Shown here piece after piece: positions 20,794 to 29,480 of a stretch of DNA of 64,000 nt. Position 1 is the first letter of the stretch. Every line of letters starts with the position of its first letter. The position numbers and the translations under genes were made by a program. Below the pieces are notes generated by a model. That model worked only from the letters and a program-made list of their open reading frames with translations. It was not told where the DNA came from and did no database searches. This DNA comes from Arthrobacter rhombi (lineage in GTDB: Bacteria; Actinomycetota; Actinomycetes; Actinomycetales; Micrococcaceae), in contig NZ_FUHW01000038.1 in assembly GCF_900163545.1 (NCBI RefSeq), forward strand, positions 1 through 64,000, read 5' to 3'.

Positions 20794-20800
20794 GGAGAAA

Positions 20801-20829
20801 AGTCTGCAATACGGAATCGTTGCCGTCAA
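20801..20829 (-). promoter_or_regulatory. Leaderless promoter of the ROK repressor gene
   Basis: On the minus strand TTGACG (20829-20824), a 17-nt spacer and CAGACT (20806-20801) precede the ATG at 20793 by 7 nt. There is no Shine-Dalgarno sequence. An alternative TTG start coincides with the -35 box and is therefore unlikely. Confidence 0.55.
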
Positions 20830-20905
20830 GAAGTAAACGCAAAAAATGGAAAACAGATCATCTGTGTACGGAGGGTTACGTCAAGAAGGGTGGGGCTACC
20901 CTTCC

Positions 20906-22375
20906 TTAAGGCAACGGCCATTCATGGACCGGACCCGAATGATGCATATGGTCCCAATACAGGCGGGTCATCTCCACCAGGGCATGGCGACGATCCAGTC
21001 CGCGCTCTTCGAGTCGTTCGAGGCTCTGTATCTGCCACAGTGCGCCGTTCTGCTCGGTACGGGCGCGTTCACGCAGCACGTCGAGATAGCGGGCCGCCAC
21101 GGCATCCTCGACACCCAGATCTGCCAAGCCCTCGGCGGCCAGCGGGATGAGGTGGCGCACGATGAGTTCGGATACCGGGATCTCCCCGACCCCGGGCCAG
21201 TAGACGGTGGCATGGAGCCCATCGCGGGCGCAGGCCAGGAAGTTTTCCGTTGCCGTGCCAAAGGCCATCCGGGACCATAACGGGCGTTGGGAGGTGCGCA
21301 GTCGGCGCACCAACCCGAAGAAGAACGCGGCATTGGCCACCGTGTCCAGGACGGAAGGGCCTGCCGGGAGCAACCGATTTTCCAACCTGAGGTTAGGGAT
21401 CTCGACACCCGGGTCGTAGATGGGGCGGTTCCAGCGGTAAACGGTCCCATTATGCAGTCTGAGCTCGTGCAGATAGGGGGCCCCGGCCTTCGTCTTTTGG
21501 GGACGGCGTCCAGCAAGTTCGGGCAGCAGCGCCGGAAAATAGCGCACATTTTCCTCGAAGAGGTCGAAGATCGAGGTGATCCACCGATCGCCGAACCAGA
21601 CGCGGGGCCGGACGCCCTGGGCCCGCATTTCCGGGGCCCGGGTGTCGATCGACTGCTTGAATAATTCGATACGGGTCTCATGCCACAACACCCGTTCCAG
21701 GAACACCGGGGAGTTGGCGGCCAGGGCGATCTGCGGTCCGGCAATAATCTGGGCGGCATTCCACGCCGGAGCGAATTCGGCTGGGCTCAATTGGACATGC
21801 AATTGGACCGAGGTGCAGGCGGCCTCCGGGGCGATCGTGGGGGCATAGAACCTGAGGCGTTCTTGGCCGGAGATGTCAATCAGGACATCCTCACCACGGG
21901 CCTGCAGCACCGAGGTGTTCAGGGCGGCGTACCGTTTGCCGGTACTCATCCAGTCGGGGTCCTGCAACTGCTCCGGACGCAGGGTGGGCAGGATGCCGGT
22001 CATCAACAAATCTGCCCCGACCTCGTCGGCCCTCGCGTCGGCATGGTTGAGCTGGGCTCGGAGGCCTTCCTCCAGTTCGCGGAGTCCACGTCCGGACACA
22101 TCCAAGGCCGGATGGTTCAGTTCGATGTTGAAGGCACCGATCTCGGTTTGGAAGGCCTCGTCGGCAATCGATTCCAACACCTGCGTGTTGCGCATGGCCG
22201 GGGTGAAATCCTCGTTGGCGAGGTTCAGTTCCAGTTCGACGCCGATGGTCCCCGAGGCGGCAAAATGCCCGTTCGAGAGGAAGTCCTCGAAGGTCTCGAG
22301 GTTTTCGTTCAGGCGTTCACGGTACCGGGTTCGTTGCGCCCGGGTGAAGGTCTTCTTCCTGACTTCTGCTCCCAT
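20906..22375 (-). CDS. GCS2-type glutamate-cysteine ligase-like carboxylate-amine ligase
   Basis: A 489-aa cytoplasmic ligase of the glutamine-synthetase-like GCS2 fold. Visible blocks are TIGVELELNLANEDF (metal and ATP side), TEIGAFNIELNHPALDVSGRG and TSVQLHVQLSP, the core of the family that includes EgtA, YbdK and plant-type GshA. Start at 22375 matches relatives that begin MG-EV, and an in-frame ATG 7 codons earlier (22396) is possible. Actinobacteria of this group normally use mycothiol, so a glutathione role is doubtful. Gamma-glutamyl ligation of another amine or a role in ergothioneine-like chemistry is possible, but no egtB/C/D genes are nearby. Substrates unknown. Confidence 0.8.
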   Translation of the reverse strand: MGAEVRKKTFTRAQRTRYRERLNENLETFEDFLSNGHFAASGTIGVELELNLANEDFTPAMRNTQVLESIADEAFQTEIGAFNIELNHPALDVSGRGLRELEEGLRAQLNHADARADEVGADLLMTGILPTLRPEQLQDPDWMSTGKRYAALNTSVLQARGEDVLIDISGQERLRFYAPTIAPEAACTSVQLHVQLSPAEFAPAWNAAQIIAGPQIALAANSPVFLERVLWHETRIELFKQSIDTRAPEMRAQGVRPRVWFGDRWITSIFDLFEENVRYFPALLPELAGRRPQKTKAGAPYLHELRLHNGTVYRWNRPIYDPGVEIPNLRLENRLLPAGPSVLDTVANAAFFFGLVRRLRTSQRPLWSRMAFGTATENFLACARDGLHATVYWPGVGEIPVSELIVRHLIPLAAEGLADLGVEDAVAARYLDVLRERARTEQNGALWQIQSLERLEERGLDRRHALVEMTRLYWDHMHHSGPVHEWPLP

Positions 22376-22450
22376 GGCCTGAGCGTACTGGGGCATTGGT
22401 CATCTGTATACGGATGCATGCCTGCCCGCACGGACCCACTGCTGGTTGGC

Positions 22451-23524
22451 CTAGCGTCCACGGTCGTTGAGGTAGCTGACCCCCAGCTGGTTGCGCACCC
22501 CGTCGAAGAGGCGCAGGGTGTCCACCGAATCCGCCCAGCACATCGTCGGGCTCTCGGTCAGCCCCTGCTGGATGCAACGCGTGGCCTCACGGAGTTCATA
22601 GACGTAGTTGCCGCCCACCGTTTCGAAAGTCTCGGTCCGTGGCTCCGCGTCGAGGGGGTGGACCTCGAAAGAGGCTGGGTTGTTCAGCGGGCCGGCAATG
22701 CGCAGGAAACCCGTGCTGCCCGAGATGACCGCCTCGCGGGGACCGGCGCCGTTCAACGAACAGAGCAGTTGGGCCTGGGCGCCCGAACCATAGGTGAGGG
22801 TCAGCGACTCCTGGGTGTCCACCCCGTCGTCGTTCAGCGTCCCCACCGCCTGGACCGACTGGGGGAAGCCCAGGGCTCCGAGCGCCCAGGTCAGCGGATA
22901 GACCGCCAGATCCAGCAGCGCACCGCCACCTGCTTCCGGGTCGAACAGGCGCCATGTCTTGTCGTAGTTCGCCGGGAAGCCGAGGTCGGCGCGGATCCAG
23001 GCGATGTCTCCGATTTCGCCGGCGTCGATGAGGTCCAGGGCCCGGTGGACGGACGGCAGGAAGCGGGTCCACACAGCTTCCATCAGGAACAGGCCGCGGG
23101 TCCTGGCCAACGCCACCAACTCGGCGGCCTCCGAGGCGTTGATGGTCAGCGCCTTCTCGCACAGCACATGCTTGCCGGCCCGCAAGGCGTCCCGGGCGAT
23201 GGCGAAGTGCTGGGCATGCGGGGTGGCGATATAGACGGCCTCAACGGCAGGGTCGGCGAACAGTCGTTCGTGGCCCGAGAGCCCGTCGTGGGGCCCATAG
23301 CCGTCCACGAAACCGTGCCGGGTGGCGAAAGCGGCAGCCTGGTCGCCATCACGGGAACTGACCGCCTGCAAGGTCGCGTCCTCCAGCAGGGCCAAATCGG
23401 CGACCACCGTCTCGGCGATCCGCCCCGTCGAGACCACCCCCCAGGAAATGGGGCGGCCCGTTGCCAGCAGCGGTGATCCGGCGTCGGGCTCTGCGCAGGG
23501 AGGGGTGGGGAAACGGTGGCTCAT
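22451..23524 (-). CDS. Gfo/Idh/MocA-family NAD(P)-dependent oxidoreductase
   Basis: A 357-aa oxidoreductase. The N-terminal Rossmann domain begins SWGVVSTGRIAETVV (about 27-41). The family EKP motif reads CEKALTI, so its proline is replaced by Ala while the lysine is kept. The C-terminal alpha/beta domain has GGGALLDLAVYPLTWALG, a variant of the usual GGG-D-G-H block with Tyr where His often stands. Expected chemistry is reversible oxidation of a sugar, cyclitol or dihydrodiol; the substrate is unknown. The start region contains a 16-bp direct repeat (23518-23533 and 23562-23577) and no good Shine-Dalgarno sequence. Confidence 0.85.
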   Translation of the reverse strand: MSHRFPTPPCAEPDAGSPLLATGRPISWGVVSTGRIAETVVADLALLEDATLQAVSSRDGDQAAAFATRHGFVDGYGPHDGLSGHERLFADPAVEAVYIATPHAQHFAIARDALRAGKHVLCEKALTINASEAAELVALARTRGLFLMEAVWTRFLPSVHRALDLIDAGEIGDIAWIRADLGFPANYDKTWRLFDPEAGGGALLDLAVYPLTWALGALGFPQSVQAVGTLNDDGVDTQESLTLTYGSGAQAQLLCSLNGAGPREAVISGSTGFLRIAGPLNNPASFEVHPLDAEPRTETFETVGGNYVYELREATRCIQQGLTESPTMCWADSVDTLRLFDGVRNQLGVSYLNDRGR

Positions 23525-23577
23525 GCCACCAGCTTGGCATGATGCTCATGGCCCGGCAATCGGCTCATGCCACCAGC
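23518..23577. repeat. 16-bp direct repeat flanking the oxidoreductase start
   Basis: GGCTCATGCCACCAGC occurs at 23518-23533 and again at 23562-23577, 44 bp apart. The first copy covers the oxidoreductase start codon on the minus strand. The second copy carries an identical ATG context opening a 15-codon frame whose TGA overlaps the real ATG. The first copy also lies in a GGTGGC-TCAT-GCCACC palindrome (23515-23530). Confidence 0.7.
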
Positions 23578-23578
23578 A

Positions 23579-24100
23579 TCAGCCGGCGTTGGCAATACGG
23601 TGCTTCTCGGCCAGCACCAGGTAGTGCTCGGCGTTGGTGCGCAGCGAGTCGACCTCTTCGTCACTGAGTTCGCGGCGGACCTTGGCCGGAACTCCGGCCA
23701 CCAAAGAACGCGGCGGAACGACGGTGCCCTCGAGCACCAGGGCGCCGGCAGCCACGAGGGACTGTTCACCGATGTGGGCGCCGTTCATGACGGTGGCACT
23801 CATGCCGACCAGACATCCGTTGTCGATCGTGCAGCCGTGGATGACGGCGGAGTGGCCGACGGAGACCCCGGTGCCCACCGTGGTGGGGAAACCCGTGTCG
23901 GCATGGACGACGACGTTGTCCTGCAGATTGGTGTCGTCTCCGATACGGATCGGCGCTGAATCCCCGCGCACCGAAACGCCGTAGAAGGCACTGGCGCGCT
24001 CGCCGAGGACCACGTCCCCGCTCAGTGTGGCCGTGGGGGCGGTGAAGGCCGTCGCGGAGACCTGGGGGGTGTTGGAATCAATCGTGATGATGTGTGTCAT
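23579..24100 (-). CDS. Gamma-class carbonic anhydrase-like hexapeptide protein
   Basis: A 173-aa left-handed beta-helix protein built of hexapeptide repeats (about residues 20-130). The blocks VRGDSAPIRIGDDTNLQDNVVVH, VGHSAVIHGCTI and CLVGMSATVMNGAHIG supply the three-His metal site expected from the family (His near 67, 84 and 89), with the Arg/Asp/Gln residues usual in Cam/YrdA proteins. It likely forms a trimer and may hydrate CO2 or act as a thioester-handling YrdA-type protein. A short helix (SDEEVDSLRTNAEHY) closes the chain. It is 54 nt from the oxidoreductase and 34 nt from purU, all minus strand, so co-transcription is plausible. Confidence 0.88.
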   Translation of the reverse strand: MTHIITIDSNTPQVSATAFTAPTATLSGDVVLGERASAFYGVSVRGDSAPIRIGDDTNLQDNVVVHADTGFPTTVGTGVSVGHSAVIHGCTIDNGCLVGMSATVMNGAHIGEQSLVAAGALVLEGTVVPPRSLVAGVPAKVRRELSDEEVDSLRTNAEHYLVLAEKHRIANAG

Positions 24101-24134
24101 GGCCCGAGTCTACAAAGCCCGGGGCCGGCGCGCG

Positions 24135-24983
24135 CTAGTTGAAGACCACGGTTCGGCGCCCGTCGAGCAGGATCCGCCGTTGGGCGGCCCACTGCACGGC
24201 CTGCGTCAGCGTGCTTCCCTCGACGTTGCGTCCCATGGCAACGAATTGGCCGGGGGTCTGGGAATGGTTGACCCGGATGACCTGCTGTTCGATGATCGGC
24301 CCCTCGTCGAGGTCGGCGGTAACGAAGTGCGCCGTGGCCCCGATCATCTTCACGCCCCGGGCATGGGCCTGATGGTAGGGCCTGGCCCCCTTGAAGGAGG
24401 GCAGGAACGAATGGTGGATGTTGATCGCCCGTCCGGCCAACCCGCGGCACAGGTCATCGGAGAGGATCTGCATGTAACGGGCCAAAACCACCAATTCGAT
24501 GTCGTGTTCGGCCACCAGCTCCAGCAACCGGGCTTCGGCCTCGGCCTTGGTGCCGGGGGTGACCGGCAGGTGGAGGAACCCCACCCCGTAGAACTCCGCC
24601 ATCGGGGCCAGTTCCCGGTGGTTGGAGACGATGAGGGGGACCTCGATGGGCAGGGAGCCGGCGCGCTGCTGATACAGCAAGTCGTTCAAGGCGTGGCCCG
24701 CTGTAGAACACATGATCAGGGTGCGCAGCGGCTGGGCTTCGGGGTGGACGGAGAGTTCCATGGCGAAACGAGAGGCCACGGCGGCCAGGGGCGCCTTGAC
24801 CTCGTCCAGCCCGGCACCGGTGGACACGGCAACGCGCATGAAGAAGGACCCCGATTCGGGGCTTTCGAATTGCTGGGATTCGGTGATGTTGCAGCCGGCC
24901 TCCAAGAGGGCGCCGGAAACGGCATGCACGATGCCCGGCTGGTCGGCGCAGGAGAGAGTCACGATGTATTGCTGGCTGGTCAT
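24135..24983 (-). CDS. purU: Formyltetrahydrofolate deformylase
   Basis: Hydrolyses 10-formyl-THF to THF and formate, balancing the one-carbon pool. It is 282 aa, normal for the family. The N-terminal ACT domain (about 5-80) starts YIVTLSCADQPGIVHAVSG. The C-terminal formyltransferase-fold domain has SNHRELAPMAEFYG, LARYMQILS, the catalytic NIHHSFLPSFKGARPYHQA block and GATAHFVTADLDEGPII with the catalytic Asp. ATG 24983 is chosen; a GTG directly before it is also in frame. The upstream CACCGA-N6-TCGGTG inverted repeat may affect initiation. It fits the one-carbon theme of nearby glyA-folD. Confidence 0.93.
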   Translation of the reverse strand: MTSQQYIVTLSCADQPGIVHAVSGALLEAGCNITESQQFESPESGSFFMRVAVSTGAGLDEVKAPLAAVASRFAMELSVHPEAQPLRTLIMCSTAGHALNDLLYQQRAGSLPIEVPLIVSNHRELAPMAEFYGVGFLHLPVTPGTKAEAEARLLELVAEHDIELVVLARYMQILSDDLCRGLAGRAINIHHSFLPSFKGARPYHQAHARGVKMIGATAHFVTADLDEGPIIEQQVIRVNHSQTPGQFVAMGRNVEGSTLTQAVQWAAQRRILLDGRRTVVFN

Positions 24984-25074
24984 CACCGAAGTTTATCGGT
25001 GCCCGATGACGCCAAGAAAACGTTGTCCCATCGACGTCATGGAACTCCCGAGGACAACAGGCTATGACTAGGGC

Positions 25075-26958
25075 ATGGTGATTCTTCGTTTGTTGAGGCG
25101 GTACCCGCTAGCTGGGGCCACCATCGGGTTCGGATTGCTGACCGTCGGGCTGAACATCACAGGCCTCGATGGGCCGGCGCGCCTCGTCGCGTCCGTGTTC
25201 GCCCTGGTCGTGGCCGCAACGGTTTTCGTGGACATGGTCAAGGACCTGATGCGTGGACACTGGGGGATCGATGTGCTCGCCCTGACGGCGATCGTGGCCA
25301 CCGTGAGCGTCGGTGAATACCACGCAGCACTGGTGATCTGCCTGATGTTGACCGGGGGAGAGGGGCTGGAGGACGCCGCCCAGCACCGCTCGCAACGCGA
25401 ACTGACCGGTCTGCTGGACCGGGTACCGCGCACCGCCCAGCTACTGTCCCCCGACGGGACCGTCTCCGCTGTCCCCCTCGAGGACATCGCCGCCGGAGAC
25501 GTGGTGCTGCTGCGCCCGTCCACCGTCGTTCCGGTGGACGGGACCCTGGTGGAGGGGGCCGCCGATTTCGACGAATCCGCGGTGACCGGCGAATCCCTGC
25601 CGGTGACCCGGGCAGCGGGTGAACCGGTGCCCTCGGGTGCCGTCAATGGCACGGTGGCGGTTGCACTGCGGGCCACCGCCACCGCCGCGGACTCGCAATA
25701 CGCCCGGATCGTTGCCCTCGTCCAGGGGGCTGCGGAATCCCGGGCGCCCCTGGTACGTCTGGCCGACAGGTATGCGGTCCCCTTCACACTCTTTGCCTAC
25801 CTGGTGGGCGGGCTGGCCTGGTGGCTTTCCGGAGATCCGGTGCGCTTCGCCGAGGTCCTGGTCGTGGCCACCCCCTGTCCGCTGTTGATCGCCGCCCCGG
25901 TGGCCCTGATGGGCGGGATGAGCCAGGCGGCGCGCCAGGGGGCGATCGTGAAGGACGGCGGCACCCTGGAACGCCTCGCCCGGGTGAAGACCGCTGCATT
26001 CGACAAGACCGGGACCCTGACCACCGGCACTCCGCGCCTGGTGCGCGTCGCCGTCGTACCGGATCTCGCATCGGGGCTCGACGCCGACCGGTTGCTGGAA
26101 CTGGCGGCCTCGCTGGAGGCCTATTCCACCCACGCCTTCGCCCCGGCCATCACGCAGGCCGCCCGCCACCGGGGGATGGCCCTGCACCCGGTGCAGGACG
26201 CCACCGAAATGGCGACCGAAGGCATCAGCGGCACCGTCGCCGGACACCGGGTGCTGGTGGGAAAACCGCGGTGGATCGCCGAAAAGAGCACCGGATTCGC
26301 CCCCGGGGCCATCCACGCGGGAGAAGCTGGTGTCTATCTGGCCGTCGACGGCGTCCACGCCGGGATGCTCGTGATGAGCGACCCGTTGCGCCAGGAGGCA
26401 GCGCAGATGATGGTGCGGCTGGAACGGGCAGGAGTCACGGAGCGGGTCATGCTCACCGGCGACGTTGCCGCGACAGCGCAGGACGTGGCACGACGCGTGG
26501 GATTGACCGACGTTTGGGCCGAACTGCACCCGGGACAGAAAGTCGACCTTGTCGGGCAGCTACCGCACCGACCGGTGATGATGGTCGGCGACGGAATCAA
26601 CGACGCCCCCGTCCTGGCTGCCGCCGACGTCGGGATCGCGATGGGTGTGAACGGGGCCACCGCTGCCTCCGAAAGCGCCGACGTCGTCATCATGATTGAT
26701 GACGTCTCGGTCGCCGCCACGGCGGTGGAGATCGGCCAGCGCACCGTGAAGGTGGCACTGCAATCCATTTGGATCGGGATCCTGCTCTCCGTGGGACTGA
26801 TGCTTTATGCCGCCACCGGTGCCCTTCCTGCCTTATTCGGGGCCCTGGCGCAGGAGGTCGTGGACGTGTTGGCCATCGCCAACGCCCTGCGGACACTGGG
26901 TGGTCCGGCCACGTCACGGCGGGACCGGAAAACTGCGGAGGCAGACTCCATCCAGTAG
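25075..26958 (+). CDS. P1B-type heavy-metal ATPase with TPC motif, no soluble metal-binding domain
   Basis: A 627-aa metal-exporting P-type ATPase with about six helices. TGES (171-174), the phosphorylation site DKTGT (310-314) and GDGIND (505-510) are intact. The membrane metal motif in helix 4 is TPC (266-268) followed by P and a second Pro at 275, unlike the CPC or SPC of Cu, Zn or Co pumps. The usual HP dipeptide of the nucleotide domain is HA (353-354). There is no N-terminal HMA domain and no C-terminal hemerythrin or histidine tail. This places it in a less-studied P1B branch resembling TPC-type pumps; cargo metal unknown. The ZTP riboswitch of glyA begins within 10 nt of its stop. Confidence 0.88.
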   Translation: MVILRLLRRYPLAGATIGFGLLTVGLNITGLDGPARLVASVFALVVAATVFVDMVKDLMRGHWGIDVLALTAIVATVSVGEYHAALVICLMLTGGEGLEDAAQHRSQRELTGLLDRVPRTAQLLSPDGTVSAVPLEDIAAGDVVLLRPSTVVPVDGTLVEGAADFDESAVTGESLPVTRAAGEPVPSGAVNGTVAVALRATATAADSQYARIVALVQGAAESRAPLVRLADRYAVPFTLFAYLVGGLAWWLSGDPVRFAEVLVVATPCPLLIAAPVALMGGMSQAARQGAIVKDGGTLERLARVKTAAFDKTGTLTTGTPRLVRVAVVPDLASGLDADRLLELAASLEAYSTHAFAPAITQAARHRGMALHPVQDATEMATEGISGTVAGHRVLVGKPRWIAEKSTGFAPGAIHAGEAGVYLAVDGVHAGMLVMSDPLRQEAAQMMVRLERAGVTERVMLTGDVAATAQDVARRVGLTDVWAELHPGQKVDLVGQLPHRPVMMVGDGINDAPVLAAADVGIAMGVNGATAASESADVVIMIDDVSVAATAVEIGQRTVKVALQSIWIGILLSVGLMLYAATGALPALFGALAQEVVDVLAIANALRTLGGPATSRRDRKTAEADSIQ

Positions 26959-26961
26959 CAT
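26956..26961 (+). promoter_or_regulatory. Possible -10 box for the glyA riboswitch transcript
   Basis: TAGCAT at 26956-26961 overlaps the stop codon of the metal ATPase gene and would place the transcript start near 26968, exactly where the ZTP aptamer begins. No convincing -35 is visible 17 nt upstream. Confidence 0.35.
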
Positions 26962-26964
26962 GAA

Positions 26965-27048
26965 AGACGTCGTGACTGGCGCTGGTGGATGACCACAAGG
27001 GAGCGGCAACAGCAGGAACCAAACGGATCGCGCGCCTGGGCCCGGGGG
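26965..27048 (+). ncRNA. ZTP (pfl) riboswitch upstream of glyA
   Basis: All conserved pieces of the ZTP/ZMP aptamer occur in order: CGTGACTGGCG (26971-26981), TGGAT with ACCAC (26986-26995), GGGAGCG (26999-27005) and, after a variable linker, CGCCTGGGC (27033-27041). ZTP riboswitches sense ZMP/ZTP, signals of 10-formyl-THF shortage, and switch on folate and purine genes such as glyA, folD and purH. Here it precedes glyA-folD. Downstream, GGGCC near 27038 can pair with GGCCC near 27080 around an inner GGCG/CGCC hairpin, a candidate expression platform whose mode (termination or ribosome-site masking) is not settled. Confidence 0.93.
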
Positions 27049-27116
27049 TCTCCGCAGTGGCGTCTGTCGCCGGGGTGGCCCTTTCGCAGACCATTCCCGC
27101 AGCAGGAGAAGATTTC

Positions 27117-28406
27117 GTGAGCACACCACATCCCGTCACCAACCAACCGCTGTCCGAAGTGGACCCGGAGATCGCCGCGGTGCTGACCGCCGAGCTCGGC
27201 CGTCAACGCAACACCCTGGAAATGATCGCCTCGGAGAACTTCGCGCCCCGCGCGGTCCTTCAGGCGCAGGGCTCGGTGCTGACCAATAAATACGCAGAAG
27301 GCTACCCGGGCCGCCGCTACTACGGAGGCTGCGAACACGTCGACGTGGCCGAGAACCTGGCGCGGGACCGCGTCAAGACGCTGTTCGGCGCGAAATACGC
27401 CAATGTCCAGCCGCATTCGGGGGCGACGGCCAACGCCGCGGCACTGGCGGCCATGATCAACCCAGGGGACAAGATCCTGGGGCTCTCGCTGGCCCACGGA
27501 GGACACCTGACCCATGGGATGAAGCTGAATTTCTCCGGCAAGCTATACGCGGTCGCCGCCTATGAGGTCGAGCCCGAGACCTTCACCATCGATATGGACA
27601 AGCTGCGTGCTCAAGCCATTGCCGAGAAGCCCCAGGTGATCATCGCCGGCTGGTCCGCCTACCCGCGCCAGCTGGACTTCGCAGCCTTCCGCTCGATCGC
27701 CGATGAGGTCGGCGCGCTCCTGTGGGTCGATATGGCCCACTTCGCTGGACTCGTCGCCGCCGGCCTGCACCCGAACCCCGTGGAATACGCAGACGTCGTG
27801 ACCTCCACGGTGCATAAGACCCTGGCCGGGCCGCGCTCGGGATTGATCCTGACCAACGATCTGGAACTGTATAAGAAGATCAACTCCAACGTCTTCCCCG
27901 GCCAACAGGGTGGACCCCTGATGCATGCCATCGCCGGCAAGGCAGTGGCCTTCAAGATCGCTGCGGGGGAGGAATTCCGCGAACGTCAGGAGCGCACCCT
28001 CGAAGGGGCCCGCCTGCTCGCCGAACGGCTCACGGCAGAGGACGTCACATCCGCAGGAATCTCGGTGCTGACCGGGGGAACCGACGTCCACCTGGTCCTC
28101 GTGGATCTGCGGGACTCCGCCTTGGACGGCCAACAGGCAGAGGACCTGCTGCACTCCATCGGGATCACCGTGAACCGCAACGCGGTTCCCTTCGACCCCC
28201 GGCCACCCATGACCACCTCGGGGCTGCGCATCGGTACCCCCGCGTTGGCCACCCGCGGCTTCGGGAAAGCCGAATTCACCGAGGTCGCAGACATTATTGC
28301 CACCGCACTCCGCGAGGGGGAAGCGGCCGAGACCGCCAGCCTGATCGCCCGGGTGGAAAAACTGGCAGCCGACTTCCCCCTCTACGCCGAACTGGAGCAG
28401 TGGTGA
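27117..28406 (+). CDS. glyA: Serine hydroxymethyltransferase
   Basis: PLP enzyme interconverting serine plus THF with glycine plus 5,10-methylene-THF. It is 429 aa, the normal length. The block [19 protein letters not shown] starts near residue 36, and [15 protein letters not shown] and the PLP-lysine motif [13 protein letters not shown] are present. Start is GTG 27117 with AGGAGAAG 5 nt upstream. An open frame extends 44 codons upstream, but that part is the ZTP riboswitch and is not protein. It is the first gene of a glyA-folD operon whose genes overlap at GTGA, so the riboswitch controls both. Confidence 0.97.
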   Translation: MSTPHPVTNQPLSEVDPEIAAVLTAELGRQRNTLEMIASENFAPRAVLQAQGSVLTNKYAEGYPGRRYYGGCEHVDVAENLARDRVKTLFGAKYANVQPHSGATANAAALAAMINPGDKILGLSLAHGGHLTHGMKLNFSGKLYAVAAYEVEPETFTIDMDKLRAQAIAEKPQVIIAGWSAYPRQLDFAAFRSIADEVGALLWVDMAHFAGLVAAGLHPNPVEYADVVTSTVHKTLAGPRSGLILTNDLELYKKINSNVFPGQQGGPLMHAIAGKAVAFKIAAGEEFRERQERTLEGARLLAERLTAEDVTSAGISVLTGGTDVHLVLVDLRDSALDGQQAEDLLHSIGITVNRNAVPFDPRPPMTTSGLRIGTPALATRGFGKAEFTEVADIIATALREGEAAETASLIARVEKLAADFPLYAELEQW

Positions 28407-29293
28407 CCATGACACAGCGTGCACAAATCCTGGATGGCAAAGCCACAGCAAAAACGATCAAGGCAGAACTCACCGAACGGGTTGCTGCCCTGAAGGAGCG
28501 GGGCATCACCCCGGGACTCGGAACCATTCTGGTGGGGGATGACCCGGGATCGACGTGGTATGTCGGCGGCAAGCATAAGGACTGTGCCGAGGTGGGGATT
28601 ACTTCGATCCGCGTCGACCTTCCCGCAGACACGAGCCAGGAGGACCTGCTGGCCGCCGTCCACGACCTGAACGACAACCCCGAATGCACCGGATACATCG
28701 TCCAGCTCCCCCTTCCTGACCATATTGATCAGGATGTCGTTCTGGAAGCCATGGATCCGGCCAAGGACGCCGATGGCCTGCACCCGATGAACTTGGGACG
28801 GCTCGTGGCCAACGTGAACCGACCGATGATTTCGCCGTTGCCCTGCACTCCCAAGGGCTGCGTCGAGCTGCTGGCCCGGCACGGTATTGATCTGAACGGC
28901 AAAAATGTCCTCGTCGTGGGCCGTGGTGTGACCATCGGGCGACCGATTGGCCTCCTGCTGACCCGGCGCCAGGTCAACGCCACGGTCACCCTGGCCCACA
29001 CGGGCACCACCGATCTTGCCGCGCACCTCTCCCGCGCCGACGTCGTCATCGCCGCAGCCGGGAAGGCACATATGATCAAGGCCGCCGATCTCAAACCCGG
29101 GGCCATCGTTCTTGATGTCGGTGTCAGCCGGGTCGATGACGGTCACGGCAAGGCAGTCGTCACCGGAGACGTGGAACCGGCAGCCTACGAGGTCGCTTCC
29201 TGGATCTCTCCGAATCCCGGGGGAGTGGGGCCGATGACCCGCGCCATGCTCCTCGATAATGTCGTGGATAGCGCCGAACGCCAGACCGACTGA
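28403..29293 (+). CDS. folD: Methylene-THF dehydrogenase / methenyl-THF cyclohydrolase
   Basis: Bifunctional FolD converts 5,10-methylene-THF to 10-formyl-THF with NADP, linking glyA output to purine synthesis. About 296 aa. The catalytic YVGGKHKDC supplies Tyr and Lys, followed by [30 protein letters not shown] and the nucleotide motif [13 protein letters not shown] (usually VVGRSNIVGKP, a modest variant). GTG 28403 overlaps the glyA stop, and GGAG is 5 nt upstream. ATG 28409 two codons later is an alternative. Translationally coupled to glyA, with a hairpin downstream. Confidence 0.96.
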   Translation: MTMTQRAQILDGKATAKTIKAELTERVAALKERGITPGLGTILVGDDPGSTWYVGGKHKDCAEVGITSIRVDLPADTSQEDLLAAVHDLNDNPECTGYIVQLPLPDHIDQDVVLEAMDPAKDADGLHPMNLGRLVANVNRPMISPLPCTPKGCVELLARHGIDLNGKNVLVVGRGVTIGRPIGLLLTRRQVNATVTLAHTGTTDLAAHLSRADVVIAAAGKAHMIKAADLKPGAIVLDVGVSRVDDGHGKAVVTGDVEPAAYEVASWISPNPGGVGPMTRAMLLDNVVDSAERQTD

Positions 29294-29307
29294 TTCCGAA
29301 ACGAACG

Positions 29308-29339
29308 GGTACCCGGGAACCTGAGGGGGCCCGGGTACC
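29308..29339 (+). terminator. Hairpin after glyA-folD operon
   Basis: GGTACCCGGG and CCCGGGTACC form a perfect 10-bp stem around a 12-nt loop, 15 nt after the folD stop. No T-tract. Confidence 0.6.
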
Positions 29340-29403
29340 TGTGCGTGGCTCAACGGGGCGCGTCCTGATAGTTCCGGCGCTGAAATTTCGGGGCAAACAT
29401 GCT

Positions 29404-29431
29404 TTGATCACGCGGAGTGGGATGGTAGACA
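29404..29431 (+). promoter_or_regulatory. Candidate promoter of the coiled-coil membrane protein gene
   Basis: TTGATC (29404-29409), a 16-nt spacer and TAGACA (29426-29431) resemble a sigma-A promoter about 50 nt before the ATG at 29481. Confidence 0.4.
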
Positions 29432-29480
29432 TGCGGTGTAAGGTCCCGAAGTTTTCCACCCAGCCAAGGGGTTTGATCGT

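Noticed and set aside
26985..27116. N-terminal extension of GlyA from an ATG inside the upstream region
   Set aside because: This stretch contains the ZTP riboswitch motifs. AGGAGAAG with GTG at 27117 gives a normal-length enzyme.
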